Of a stretch of DNA of 64,000 bases, positions 43,166-51,321 are shown piece after piece. This DNA comes from Pontibacter ruber. Its GTDB lineage: Bacteria; Bacteroidota; Bacteroidia; Cytophagales; Hymenobacteraceae. Location: the NCBI RefSeq assembly GCF_023630205.1, contig NZ_JALPRR010000003.1, forward strand, positions 744,001 through 808,000, in the 5' to 3' direction. Numbering within the stretch: position 1 is the first letter of the stretch; every line of letters begins with the position of its first letter. The notes beneath the pieces were generated by a model that was not told the origin of the DNA, searched no databases, and worked only from the letters and a program-made list of their open reading frames with translations. A program made the position numbers and the translations under genes.

Positions 43166-43251
43166 AATTTTGAATGAATGAATGACTGAATAATTGAATA
43201 AGAAATAAGGAATTCATTCAGTTATTCAAAAGTCAGTTATTCATAATTAAT
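43166..43251 (-). promoter_or_regulatory. Spacer with ATTCAAAATT leader between TolC and adaptor genes
   Basis: ATTCAAAATT (minus strand, 43175-43166) ends 5 nt before the ATG at 43160. The rest contains ATTCATTC/GAATGAAT-type short inverted repeats like those at 41776-41855. Confidence 0.6.
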
Positions 43252-44550
43252 TTATCTTTCTATCTCTTTTTCGTAGTTCACGGTCATCTGGAAGAGCGAC
43301 TGAAGGATCTTCAGGTACTCCATCTGGGCCATGTTCAGCGACTCCCAGGCATCGATCACTAAAGGCAGATCGGCGTTGTTCTGCTCGTAAGCCAGCATGG
43401 TCACATCGTAGTTCTTTTTGAAGGCCGGAATGATCTTGTTATGATAGTTGTCTGCCTGCTGGCGCATGGTGTTCAGCTCCAGGGCCATGTTGCGGGCCAT
43501 ACCTTGTGCTTCGTTCAGGATAGATTCGCGCTCGCGCTGCATGCTTTGTATCTCCAGGTTCATGGCTTTGGTGTTGGCCTTGTACATCTTCGACGACCAG
43601 GGCGCAATCGGTATTGAGATCATGCCCATCGCCGTGAACTGCTGCGGCATCATTGGGTCGCGCGGGTACATATGGTCGAAGCGCAGTTTAAAGTCCGGTA
43701 ATCGTTCCAGTTTCTCCATCTGCACATTCAGCTGCATCGATTCGATCGTTCTGTCGAGTTGGCGCACGTCGCTGCGGGCACCGGTCAGGTAGGTAGTATC
43801 TACAGCAAGTATGGCAGGTTCCGGTATGGTTACCGTGGTGTCAATTTTATACTTCTGGTCTTTCGGCAGATTCATCAGGGTATTGAGCTGCACGTTCTGC
43901 TGTTCGATCTGGTTGGCCGTCATCAGTTGCATGTTCTTCACTTCGTGCAGCCTGGCCTCCGCCTTGTAAATACTGCCCAGTTTGCCCTGGCTGTAGGGGT
44001 AGCGGATACGGGCCAGCTTCAGCATGAACTCCATAATTCGCTCGTTATCCTTCAGCACTGCCATCTGTTTCTCCAGCACCACCCAATTGTAGTAAGCGGT
44101 TTTGGCCTCAGCACGAAGCTGGTTATAAGTAACATCCTTTGCAGCCAACTCAATACCAGCCCTGGATTTCATGTATTTTTCCTTGGCGCGAAGCTTTACC
44201 GGGTTGGGCACATCCTGCTCCGCCGAAACCATGATAGAACCTTTGTCGCGATCTTCCATCACTTCAGCGCCTGGGTAAGGTGACATGAAAACACCCCCAC
44301 CAACCATAGGAGCCATCCAGCTTTTAGCACCTTCGGAGTAAGCGTCCATAGCTTTGGATCTCGATTCGTACATCTGCAGCATGGGGTTGTTATTGCTGAT
44401 CCGTTGCAGCACACTGTCCAGGTTCATGGTTTGCACTTGCTGGGCTTGTGCGGAAAGTATAGTTAAGGCAGAAAGTATAGCTACCATTAACCCACCCCTG
44501 ACCCCTCCGGGGAGGGGAATATGTATGTTATATTTCTTAATGCTTAACAT
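43252..44550 (-). CDS. cusC: TolC/CusC-type outer membrane efflux protein (system 2)
   Basis: 432 residues of outer membrane efflux protein type (PF02321-like), with the two long helical repeats typical of TolC (about 45-240 and 245-430). The signal peptide is unusual: the positively charged n-region (MLSIKKYNIHI) and the hydrophobic core (MVAILSALTILSAQA) are separated by LPLPGGVRGG-like residues encoded by a copy of the CCCCTCC dispersed repeat (44489-44520). Met22 (44487) is an alternative start after the repeat, but would lose the basic n-region. The start at 44550 overlaps the pump gene by 14 nt. It provides the outer-membrane exit for pump 2. Confidence 0.9.
   Translation of the reverse strand: MLSIKKYNIHIPLPGGVRGGLMVAILSALTILSAQAQQVQTMNLDSVLQRISNNNPMLQMYESRSKAMDAYSEGAKSWMAPMVGGGVFMSPYPGAEVMEDRDKGSIMVSAEQDVPNPVKLRAKEKYMKSRAGIELAAKDVTYNQLRAEAKTAYYNWVVLEKQMAVLKDNERIMEFMLKLARIRYPYSQGKLGSIYKAEARLHEVKNMQLMTANQIEQQNVQLNTLMNLPKDQKYKIDTTVTIPEPAILAVDTTYLTGARSDVRQLDRTIESMQLNVQMEKLERLPDFKLRFDHMYPRDPMMPQQFTAMGMISIPIAPWSSKMYKANTKAMNLEIQSMQRERESILNEAQGMARNMALELNTMRQQADNYHNKIIPAFKKNYDVTMLAYEQNNADLPLVIDAWESLNMAQMEYLKILQSLFQMTVNYEKEIER
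44489..44520 (-). repeat. CCCCTCC dispersed hairpin repeat, copy 2, inside cusC
   Basis: Reverse complement reads ATTCCCCTCCCCGGAGGGG followed by AGGGGTGGGTT, matching 3911-3950 apart from the loop. It is in frame within the cusC signal peptide region. Confidence 0.7.
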
Positions 44551-46435
44551 CGTAGATATCGAGTTTGCCGTGTTTCTTTAATTCATATTCTTTCACCATT
44601 TCGAACACTACCGGCGTTACCAGCAGGATGTGGATGGAAGAGGTAAATACACCTCCGATCAGCGGAAGCACGATTGGTAACATCACGTCGGTGCCCACAC
44701 CCGTTGCCCAGAGCACCGGAATCAGACCGAACAGCGATACAGATACCGTCATGATCTTCGGGCGGAGACGCTTCACGGCACCTTTAAATACAAAGTCGCG
44801 GATGTCTTGTTTGGTGATGGTTTCGTGGGAGTTGCCTTTAAGTTCTGCTAATTCTTTCATGGCTTCATTCAGGTACACCACCATCAGCATACCCGTTTCG
44901 ATAGCCATACCGAACAGCGCGATAAAGCCTACTGCCACAGCCACCGACAAATTCACGCCATAAAAGTAGACGATAAATACCCCACCGATCAGCGCGAACG
45001 GTATAGTTACCAAACTGAAGAAGGCTTCTTTCAGGGAGTTGAAAGAGAAGTATAAGATCAGGAAGATGATCACTACCACAAGCGGAATAATAAGCTGCAG
45101 CGTCTGGGTAGCGCGTACCTGGTTTTCCCACTGGCCGCTCCACTCCAGGTAATAGCCGTTAGGTATACCAGTCACTTCGTTGCTGATCTTCTCCATGGCC
45201 TCTTTCACGGTGCTGCCCAGGTCGCGGTCGCGCACGTTGAAGAGAACGGCCCCACGCAGTTGCGCATTTTCAGATGTAATCATCGGCGGGCCATCTGTAA
45301 AACCAATAGTAGCCACCGAAGAAAGCGGAATGGTACCTGCCGAAGCCGTCTGGATAGGAATGCGCTGAATACGCTCCACGCTGTTGCGGTATTCCTGCGC
45401 CAGGCGCACGTTAATACTAAAGCGCTGTCGACCTTCGATGGTATTGCCAATAGGCGTGCCACCCAAAGCAGATTCCACGATCATGTTCACGTCATCTACC
45501 GTCAGACCATAGCGGCTAAGTGCTTCGCGGTTAATGTCGATCTCCAGGTACTTACCACCTGTGATCGGCTCTACGTACAGGTCGTTTACACCTGGCACAT
45601 CACGCAGCGCCGTCCTAACCTTCTCCGACACAGCTGCAATGGAGTCTAAGTTCTGGCCGTATACTTTCACGCCCACATCGGTACGGATACCAGTTGCCAG
45701 CATGTTAATACGGTTAATGATGGGTTGAGTCCAGCCATTTACCACACCCGGAATCTGCAGCTTGGTATCGAGTTCGCGAATGATGTCTTGTTTTGTAATA
45801 CCATCGCGCCATTCCGACTGCGGTTTGAGCATGATGATGGTCTCGATCATACTGATAGGGGAGTTGTCGGTGGCCGTGCTGGCACGACCAGCTTTGCCCA
45901 GCACGCTCTCCACTTCAGGTACCGACTTGATGATCTTGTCCTGCACCTGCAGAATGCGCTTGGCTTCGGCATTGGAAATATCGGGCAGCGTAACCGGCAT
46001 GAAAAGGATAGAGCCTTCGTCCAGCGGCGGCATAAATTCAGTTCCCAAACTAAAGAGCATAGGGATAGCTACCAGTAGGGCAATAATGTTTACGCCTATA
46101 GTTGTTTTGCGCCAGTTCAGGCACCAACGCAACAAGGGGCCATACACACGCTCCAGTGCGCGGTTAATAGGGTTAGCTGTCTCTTCCTTAAACTTCCCTT
46201 TCAGGAAAAAGGAGATCAAAACAGGCGTAAGCGTGATCGCCACGATGGCGTCTACGATAAGGATGAACGTCTTCGTCCACGCCAGCGGACCAAACAGCTT
46301 GCCTTCCTGGCCCGTGAGCAGGAACACCGGCAGGAAAGAGGTAATTACGATAATGGTACTCCAGAACACGCTCGGCCCCACCTGCTTGGCAGCCCTTTCT
46401 ATGATCCGGATTCTATCTTCTTTTGATAATTTCAT
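44537..46435 (-). CDS. cusA-C: CusA/CzcA-type RND pump, C-terminal part (system 2)
   Basis: 632 residues from ATG 46435: MKLSKEDRIRIIERAAKQVGPSVFWSTIIV..., that is the helix before TM5, TM5 (SFLPVFLLTGQEGKLF loop), MPPLDEGSILFMPVTLPDIS, the second porter half and TM8-TM12. About 60% similar by eye to the system 1 part. It begins at the same cytoplasmic loop as the system 1 C-terminal part. Its ATG has its own ATTCAAAATT leader at 5 nt, as do two adaptor genes of this operon, so it looks like a true gene start and not a broken frame. The N-terminal part lies 132 nt upstream. Confidence 0.92.
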   Translation of the reverse strand: MKLSKEDRIRIIERAAKQVGPSVFWSTIIVITSFLPVFLLTGQEGKLFGPLAWTKTFILIVDAIVAITLTPVLISFFLKGKFKEETANPINRALERVYGPLLRWCLNWRKTTIGVNIIALLVAIPMLFSLGTEFMPPLDEGSILFMPVTLPDISNAEAKRILQVQDKIIKSVPEVESVLGKAGRASTATDNSPISMIETIIMLKPQSEWRDGITKQDIIRELDTKLQIPGVVNGWTQPIINRINMLATGIRTDVGVKVYGQNLDSIAAVSEKVRTALRDVPGVNDLYVEPITGGKYLEIDINREALSRYGLTVDDVNMIVESALGGTPIGNTIEGRQRFSINVRLAQEYRNSVERIQRIPIQTASAGTIPLSSVATIGFTDGPPMITSENAQLRGAVLFNVRDRDLGSTVKEAMEKISNEVTGIPNGYYLEWSGQWENQVRATQTLQLIIPLVVVIIFLILYFSFNSLKEAFFSLVTIPFALIGGVFIVYFYGVNLSVAVAVGFIALFGMAIETGMLMVVYLNEAMKELAELKGNSHETITKQDIRDFVFKGAVKRLRPKIMTVSVSLFGLIPVLWATGVGTDVMLPIVLPLIGGVFTSSIHILLVTPVVFEMVKEYELKKHGKLDIYDVKH

Positions 46436-46440
46436 GTTTC

Positions 46441-46450
46441 AATTTTGAAT
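46441..46450 (-). promoter_or_regulatory. ATTCAAAATT leader of the pump C-terminal gene
   Basis: Third copy of the element exactly 5 nt before a start codon in this operon (others at 41776-41785 and 43166-43175). Its A-rich form may act as a ribosome-recruiting site in place of a Shine-Dalgarno sequence. Confidence 0.55.
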
Positions 46451-46482
46451 GAGTGATTGAGTGAATGAGTGATTTTTACTTT

Positions 46483-46550
46483 TGTCATCTCGACGATAGG
46501 AGAGATCTGAGTTAATTTGTATCAGATTTCTCGCTGAGCTCGAAATGACA
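46483..46550. repeat. Inverted-repeat (MITE/REP-like) element between the two pump genes
   Basis: Outer arms TGTCATCTCGA / TCGAAATGACA (10 of 11 pair) and inner arms GAGAGATCTGA / TCAGATTTCTC (10 of 11) form a nested hairpin of 68 nt. Elements of this pattern are, to my knowledge, common in Bacteroidota spacers. Confidence 0.7.
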
Positions 46551-46567
46551 ACTTTCGTTCATTCACA

Positions 46568-47854
46568 TTACTCTTCTTCCATCCATTTCTTTCCTTTCTG
46601 AGCGTCCGCTAAATGTCGGTAAGCGTTCTCTACCATTACAATCGCGTCGTCCACGATCACACCAATGGATAGGGCGATACCGGTTAGTGACATAATGTTG
46701 GAGGAGATATCGAAAGCGTTGAGAAGTATAAACCCGATGGCAACCGAGAGCGGCAACTGAATAAGTATAACCAAGGCGCTGCGCCAATGGAAGAGGAACA
46801 GGAACACAATTGCCGAGGCTACCAGCATTTCTTCGATAAGGGTAGTTCGGATGGAATCTATCGACTCGTTGATAAGGCCGCTGCGGTCGTAGACGATGTT
46901 GAATTTCACACCTTTCGGAAGACCTTTGGCGACTTCTTCCATCTTCACTTTTACATTGTCGATCACCTCGTCGGCATTCTCACCATAACGCATTACTACA
47001 ATGCCACCTACTGCCTCGCCTTCACCGTTTACATCAAAAATACCCAGGCGACTTTCGCCCGTCATCTGCACCGAGGCCACATCGCGTACCCGCACCGGAA
47101 TGGTGTTGTTGGTAGCAATGGCAATGTTCTGGATCTCCTCAGCTGACTGCAGGTAACCTGTTGTTTTGATGATGTAGCCGATATCGGAAAGCTCGAATTT
47201 GCGGCCGCCGGCTTCGTTGTTGTTCGCCCGGATGGACTGGATAACCTGCGGAACGGAAAGTTTATAGTAGGTAAGTTTATTGGGATCTAACGTGATCTGG
47301 TATTGCTTCTGGAAGCCGCCGAAGGAGGCCACTTCGCTCACGCCTTTCACGTTCTGCAAACCGAATTTTACATACCAGTCCTGCAGGGCACGCTGCTCGC
47401 CCAGGTCCATGCCGGGAGCGTCTAAAGTGTACCATAGGATGTGTCCTACGCCCGTACCGTCCGGTCCTAGGGTAGGAGCAACGCCTTCCGGCAGCATGTT
47501 ACCCACCGAGCTCAGACGCTCCAGCACCCGCTCACGGGCCCAGTACACATCGGTTTCGTCTTCAAAAATGACATAGATAAAGCTCATGCCGAACATCGAG
47601 CTGCCGCGCACATACTTCACCTCGGGCAGGCCCTGCAGGTTGGTCACGAGCGGGTAGGTGATCTGGTCTTCGATGATCTGCGGGCTGCGGCCCATCCATT
47701 CAGTAAAAACGATCACCTGGTTTTCAGACAGATCGGGGATAGCATCCACCTTGTTTGTCTGCACAGAATATAAGCCCCAGCCGAACAGCGCCGCAGAAAT
47801 AAGCAGCACAATAAAACGGTTACGGAGCGAAAAGGAAATTAATTTCGCAATCAT
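46568..47854 (-). CDS. cusA-N: CusA/CzcA-type RND pump, N-terminal part (system 2)
   Basis: 428 residues: TM1, first porter half (KVDAIPDLSENQVIVFTEWMG, SSMFGMSFIYVIFEDE, GPDGTGVGHILWYTLDAPG, each quoted in part), TM2-TM4 and VIVDDAIVMVENAY at the end of TM4. It stops after ENAYRHLADAQKGKKWMEEE, in the TM4-TM5 cytoplasmic loop, just as in system 1. The remainder of the pump is the separate gene at 44537-46435. Relative to system 1 the TM4 relay reads VDDA rather than VDAG. About 55-60% identical by eye to the system 1 part, so the two are distinct paralogues. Confidence 0.92.
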   Translation of the reverse strand: MIAKLISFSLRNRFIVLLISAALFGWGLYSVQTNKVDAIPDLSENQVIVFTEWMGRSPQIIEDQITYPLVTNLQGLPEVKYVRGSSMFGMSFIYVIFEDETDVYWARERVLERLSSVGNMLPEGVAPTLGPDGTGVGHILWYTLDAPGMDLGEQRALQDWYVKFGLQNVKGVSEVASFGGFQKQYQITLDPNKLTYYKLSVPQVIQSIRANNNEAGGRKFELSDIGYIIKTTGYLQSAEEIQNIAIATNNTIPVRVRDVASVQMTGESRLGIFDVNGEGEAVGGIVVMRYGENADEVIDNVKVKMEEVAKGLPKGVKFNIVYDRSGLINESIDSIRTTLIEEMLVASAIVFLFLFHWRSALVILIQLPLSVAIGFILLNAFDISSNIMSLTGIALSIGVIVDDAIVMVENAYRHLADAQKGKKWMEEE

Positions 47855-48011
47855 GTAAGTATAAGATTAACCTTAACAGGAAATTGAGGAGCCACAGGAA
47901 AGTGGCAAGTATGCGGTGATGCCAAAGTATAAAGTACAGCCTGTGCAGCCTGTATCTTCAGGAAAAGACACAGCTACGCCAGCCAACGATTGGCATCAGG
48001 AATTTGTAAGG

Positions 48012-48440
48012 TTATAGCAGGAATGATTGCACCAGCACCGGGATGTCGCGGGCAATCGAAGGGGGACTATAAGATGCGTAGGTTGATTCTACAGCTTCCT
48101 CAGGAGCAAAAAGCTGAAGTATAACTACTTTAAAAGCGGCTACAAATTTATGATCTAAGGCTTTGGTTAGGAGAAGCGCCTTAGAATCTGAGGTGGCATC
48201 AGCATGTTCGAAAACCAGGGTATGGTCGTCGCAGCAGTCAGCTTTGTCTTTGGCAGGTACTTTATGGCAGGCAGGCAGTTTTTCTTTCTGCTGCTCCATC
48301 GGGCAATCGGCCTTTGTACCGAAGAATGTAAGATCCTGCAATTCGCCACCGCATATGTGCATGCCCACAACCATACCTGTCGAGGAGACGAGCACCACGA
48401 AGGTCAGGACTAGCAGGATCAGTTGGCGAATCAGTTTCAT
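48012..48440 (-). CDS. HYC_CC_PP-type small exported protein
   Basis: 142 residues; N-terminal signal or anchor helix (LILLVLTFVVLVSS), then GMHICGGELQDL, a cysteine near ADCPMEQ, the ADCCDDH motif and C-terminal YSPPSIARDIPVLVQSFLL. This is the pattern of the Bacteroidota HYC_CC_PP family, which is often the first gene of copper/RND operons and was also seen near CusA. The Cys/His motifs suggest metal binding. It is the likely first gene of the system 2 operon, 157 nt before the pump. Confidence 0.85.
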   Translation of the reverse strand: MKLIRQLILLVLTFVVLVSSTGMVVGMHICGGELQDLTFFGTKADCPMEQQKEKLPACHKVPAKDKADCCDDHTLVFEHADATSDSKALLLTKALDHKFVAAFKVVILQLFAPEEAVESTYASYSPPSIARDIPVLVQSFLL

Positions 48441-48916
48441 AGTATGTACCCTTTACAGGGACGTCTTTGCAAAGTAACGCAAGTATGTCAGAAATCCGGT
48501 TACATAATTAAAAAAAATATTTACAGATTTTCTATCTCACCCGAGCGTTCTTTTGCTGTAAAAAATCTAACACAGAACAATGTTTGACTTTCAATACAAA
48601 ATTACGACAATTTTTCTGCATTTCTAAGCACGGGCCTGTGGAGGCATCTTTTTACGCATCTTAACTTTTGATTCTGCCTGAATGTTGGGGAGCTACGTAT
48701 TTGCTTTATTCTTAGATAAATATAGAGGTATCTACGTAAAAGCATCAAGTCCGTCGTCTGAACTTACTTGCGCTGCAGTGGCAATGATCCCAGTACGTGC
48801 CACAAGTTTGCGGATTCGTGATGTCGTAAGCTCATGTACTCTTTTGCTGGGGCTGATCAGCACGGAAGTAGCTTTGCTTTAAAACAAACTCATCATGTAT
48901 TAAACATAGAACCCCT
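48441..48916. other. Divergent intergenic region at the end of the metal island
   Basis: About 475 nt between the HYC_CC_PP gene (minus) and the glycosyltransferase gene (plus). On the minus strand TTACTTTG near 48471 resembles a -7 box (one mismatch). A frame at 48682-48882 is not supported as a gene. AT-rich around 48500-48630. No RNA gene recognised. Confidence 0.45.
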
Positions 48917-50602
48917 ATGCTGAACAGCAAAGAAATATCAGCTGTTAATCCGTCAGCAGTGAAAAAGAGCTTTTCACTGCTGACGGATTTTAGAGTACAG
49001 GTATTGCTTCTTCTGCTGCTGGCAGGGATCACGTTCTTTCCTAACCTGGGTGCATCAGACCCTACATTGATGGAAGCCCGGAACTTCATCACGGTACGGG
49101 AAATGACCCAGAATGGCCGCTGGTTAATCCCTACCATGAACGGACAGAACCGTTTGGCAAAGCCCCCACTACCTACCTGGATCACGGCTGTATCTGGTAT
49201 TATTGCCGGTGATGTCGGGAACCTGGCAGCACTTCGTCTTCCGGCTGCCGTAGTAACTACTTTGCTGGTGTTCTTTCTCTTTTTCCTGGCAAGGCAACTT
49301 ACCAGCGACCGTTTAATTCCTTTCTTTGCGGCAGCCATACTTGGCAGTTCGTTTGCCGTCGTGAACATTGGCAGGCAGGGTACCTGGGACATTTACTGCC
49401 ATAGCTTTATGCTTGGGGCAATCTGGCTGCTGGTAAAAGGCTGGAAAAGACCTGAGGACAACAAAGGATCATTTGTTTTGTGTGGCGTGCTGTTGGGCTG
49501 CTCCTTCCTGAGCAAGGGCCCTGTTTCGTTTTATGCCTTGCTGCTCCCTTTCCTGGTAAGCTATGTGTATGGTTTTGGACTAAAGAAGCCAGAACGGGGC
49601 GGGCTTATTATTGCATTGGCTTCCGGGCTGCTGCTTAGCGCGGGCTGGCCACTTTATACTTACTTAACGTTGCCGGAAGAACTAGCCCGGAATGTATCCG
49701 GAGAAAGTACCGCCTGGCTTAACAGGCATGTCCGCCCTTTCTGGTATTACTGGGGTTTCCCGGCTCAGGCAGGCGCCTGGACGCTATTTGCTGTAGCTGC
49801 CCTGGCAGTACCCTATGCACGGCAGCGGATCAGGCAGTTGGGGAATTATAAATTTCTGATAGGTTGGGTGCTCTTAACAATGCTGTTGTTGTCGTTGGTG
49901 CCTGAAAAGAAAGAACGCTATTTGTTGCCGGCTCTGATTCCGTTGGCCTTGCTCACGGCGCACTACCTGCGTTACCTGCAGGCTAGCTTTAAAAGTAACA
50001 AACTTACCAGGTGGGATAATCGGATCATACTTCTGAATGTAGTGCTGTATACGCTTGCTTCCTTTTGCTTCCCGGTACTGATGTATGTGTTTGCTTACAG
50101 AGCAGGGCTAGTTTCTACAGCAACCCAGGTAGCGATTACGGGAGCAGGCGTCCTGCTGGGCTGTTTCATCCTGTTGTTTGCCGCTAAGCGGATCGCAGAA
50201 GGGGTGTTGCTGGTGGTTTTGGTGCTGAATGCTTTTGTGCTGCTGGTCGGGCTGCCTCTTTGGTATGGCGTCAGGTACCCCGGTAAACACTACCAAAGCC
50301 TGAAAGAAGTACGAAACATAAAGGAGCTGCAGGCTTTGCCATACTTTGCTGTAGGAGGCATGTCGGCTACCAACATTTGGGAGGTCGGGCAGACAGTGGA
50401 TTCCCTGAGCATAGCTAACAGGGTACTTGAGTTGCCCACAAAGCTTCCAGCCGTTATATTTTCGCCATTCCCTTTGCAGCAGGTTTCGTTGCCGCAAAAA
50501 AATATAAGCCTCCAATTCATACGTACCTACCATTACAACCGGAAAAATGAACAGGATGTTTTCTATGTTTATACCTTGGGTGCAGTGCCGGCGAAGTTTT
50601 GA
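48917..50602 (+). CDS. ArnT/PMT-like GT83-type glycosyltransferase
   Basis: 561 residues with about 11-12 transmembrane helices. After TM1 the periplasmic loop DPTLMEARNFITVREMTQNGRWLIPTMNG (quoted from its parts MEARNF and GRWLIPTMNG) holds the family's conserved acidic residues, and RLAKPPLPTW is the usual motif of ArnT-like transferases using undecaprenyl-phosphate sugars, here likely modifying lipid A or another envelope glycan. The C-terminal domain is soluble. The first 26 codons contain a perfect 19-bp hairpin (48947-48989). The start ATG 48917 is kept because a later start would remove TM1; a GTG at 48959 is a possible alternative. Confidence 0.88.
   Translation: MLNSKEISAVNPSAVKKSFSLLTDFRVQVLLLLLLAGITFFPNLGASDPTLMEARNFITVREMTQNGRWLIPTMNGQNRLAKPPLPTWITAVSGIIAGDVGNLAALRLPAAVVTTLLVFFLFFLARQLTSDRLIPFFAAAILGSSFAVVNIGRQGTWDIYCHSFMLGAIWLLVKGWKRPEDNKGSFVLCGVLLGCSFLSKGPVSFYALLLPFLVSYVYGFGLKKPERGGLIIALASGLLLSAGWPLYTYLTLPEELARNVSGESTAWLNRHVRPFWYYWGFPAQAGAWTLFAVAALAVPYARQRIRQLGNYKFLIGWVLLTMLLLSLVPEKKERYLLPALIPLALLTAHYLRYLQASFKSNKLTRWDNRIILLNVVLYTLASFCFPVLMYVFAYRAGLVSTATQVAITGAGVLLGCFILLFAAKRIAEGVLLVVLVLNAFVLLVGLPLWYGVRYPGKHYQSLKEVRNIKELQALPYFAVGGMSATNIWEVGQTVDSLSIANRVLELPTKLPAVIFSPFPLQQVSLPQKNISLQFIRTYHYNRKNEQDVFYVYTLGAVPAKF
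48947..48989 (+). promoter_or_regulatory. Perfect 19-bp hairpin with T run inside the 5' coding region (attenuator-like)
   Basis: AATCCGTCAGCAGTGAAAA (48947-48965) pairs perfectly with 48971-48989, loop AGAGC, followed by TT. It has the form of an intrinsic terminator, yet lies in codons 11-25 of the glycosyltransferase gene. Confidence 0.75.
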
Positions 50603-50821
50603 ATACCGGTCGTAGCCAACCTGCCTGCCGCGAAAAAGGATAAAAAAAATAGTACAGGTAAACCATCTGGAATTAGTAGGCTGAACGTTTTATAATAAGA
50701 AAAAAGCAGCTGTATTTAGCTCGGTTTCTGCCAAGTACAGCATGGGAAATTGAACTTGTAGCACGGTTTTTCCCTTATATTAGGAGCAGCAGTAGCTGCA
50801 GCAACCCTAATTTAAAACGTT

Positions 50822-51292
50822 ATGAAAAAGAGTCTTTTTGTTTGCCTGCTGATCGGCCTGTTCTTTAGCCTGAATAGCGCATTTGCCGGTACAACGCCCG
50901 AGCATGGCAAGGAGTGGAAGGTAAAGTATGGCGCCGCCGTTGAGGAGGCAAAAGTGTCACATAAGCCCATACTGATGGTTTTTGCCGGCTCCGATTGGTG
51001 CAAGCCCTGCATCATGCTGCGCAAAGAAGTATGGGATACAGAAGCCTTCCGTACTTATGCCAAAGAACATTTCGTTTTGCTCGAGCTAGACTTTCCCCGG
51101 TTCAAGAAAAACCAGTTACCTGCCGATCAGGTGAAACAGAATGAGCAACTGGCAAGCAAATTTAACAAAGAAGGCACATTCCCGTTAGTAGTACTCACGG
51201 ATGCAGAAGGCCACGTACTTGGCCGAACCGGTTACAAAGCCGGCGGACCTGAAAAGTACATCCAGCACCTGGAAAGCCTGATGCACCACTAA
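50822..51292 (+). CDS. Exported thioredoxin-like protein
   Basis: 156 residues; signal peptide (MKKSLFVCLLIGLFFSLNSAFA), then a thioredoxin fold with the active site WCKPC (about 61-65, GSDWCKPCIML) and cis-Pro loop GTFPLVVL. It is a periplasmic thiol-disulfide protein of the DUF255/thioredoxin_7 type. First gene of a four-gene run with ApbE, DUF4266 and DUF3570; it may reduce cysteines of the DUF4266 lipoprotein, which ends in CGC. Function inferred. Confidence 0.88.
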   Translation: MKKSLFVCLLIGLFFSLNSAFAGTTPEHGKEWKVKYGAAVEEAKVSHKPILMVFAGSDWCKPCIMLRKEVWDTEAFRTYAKEHFVLLELDFPRFKKNQLPADQVKQNEQLASKFNKEGTFPLVVLTDAEGHVLGRTGYKAGGPEKYIQHLESLMHH

Positions 51293-51321
51293 TATCCTAA
51301 AGCTTCTAACACCTGCATCGT

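Noticed and set aside
41776..43251. Possible CRISPR-like short repeats in the adaptor spacers
   Set aside because: Repeats are AT-rich inverted units without regular spacers; no cas genes.
48682..48882. 66-codon ORF in the spacer before the glycosyltransferase
   Set aside because: No signal, no start context and no protein-like pattern.
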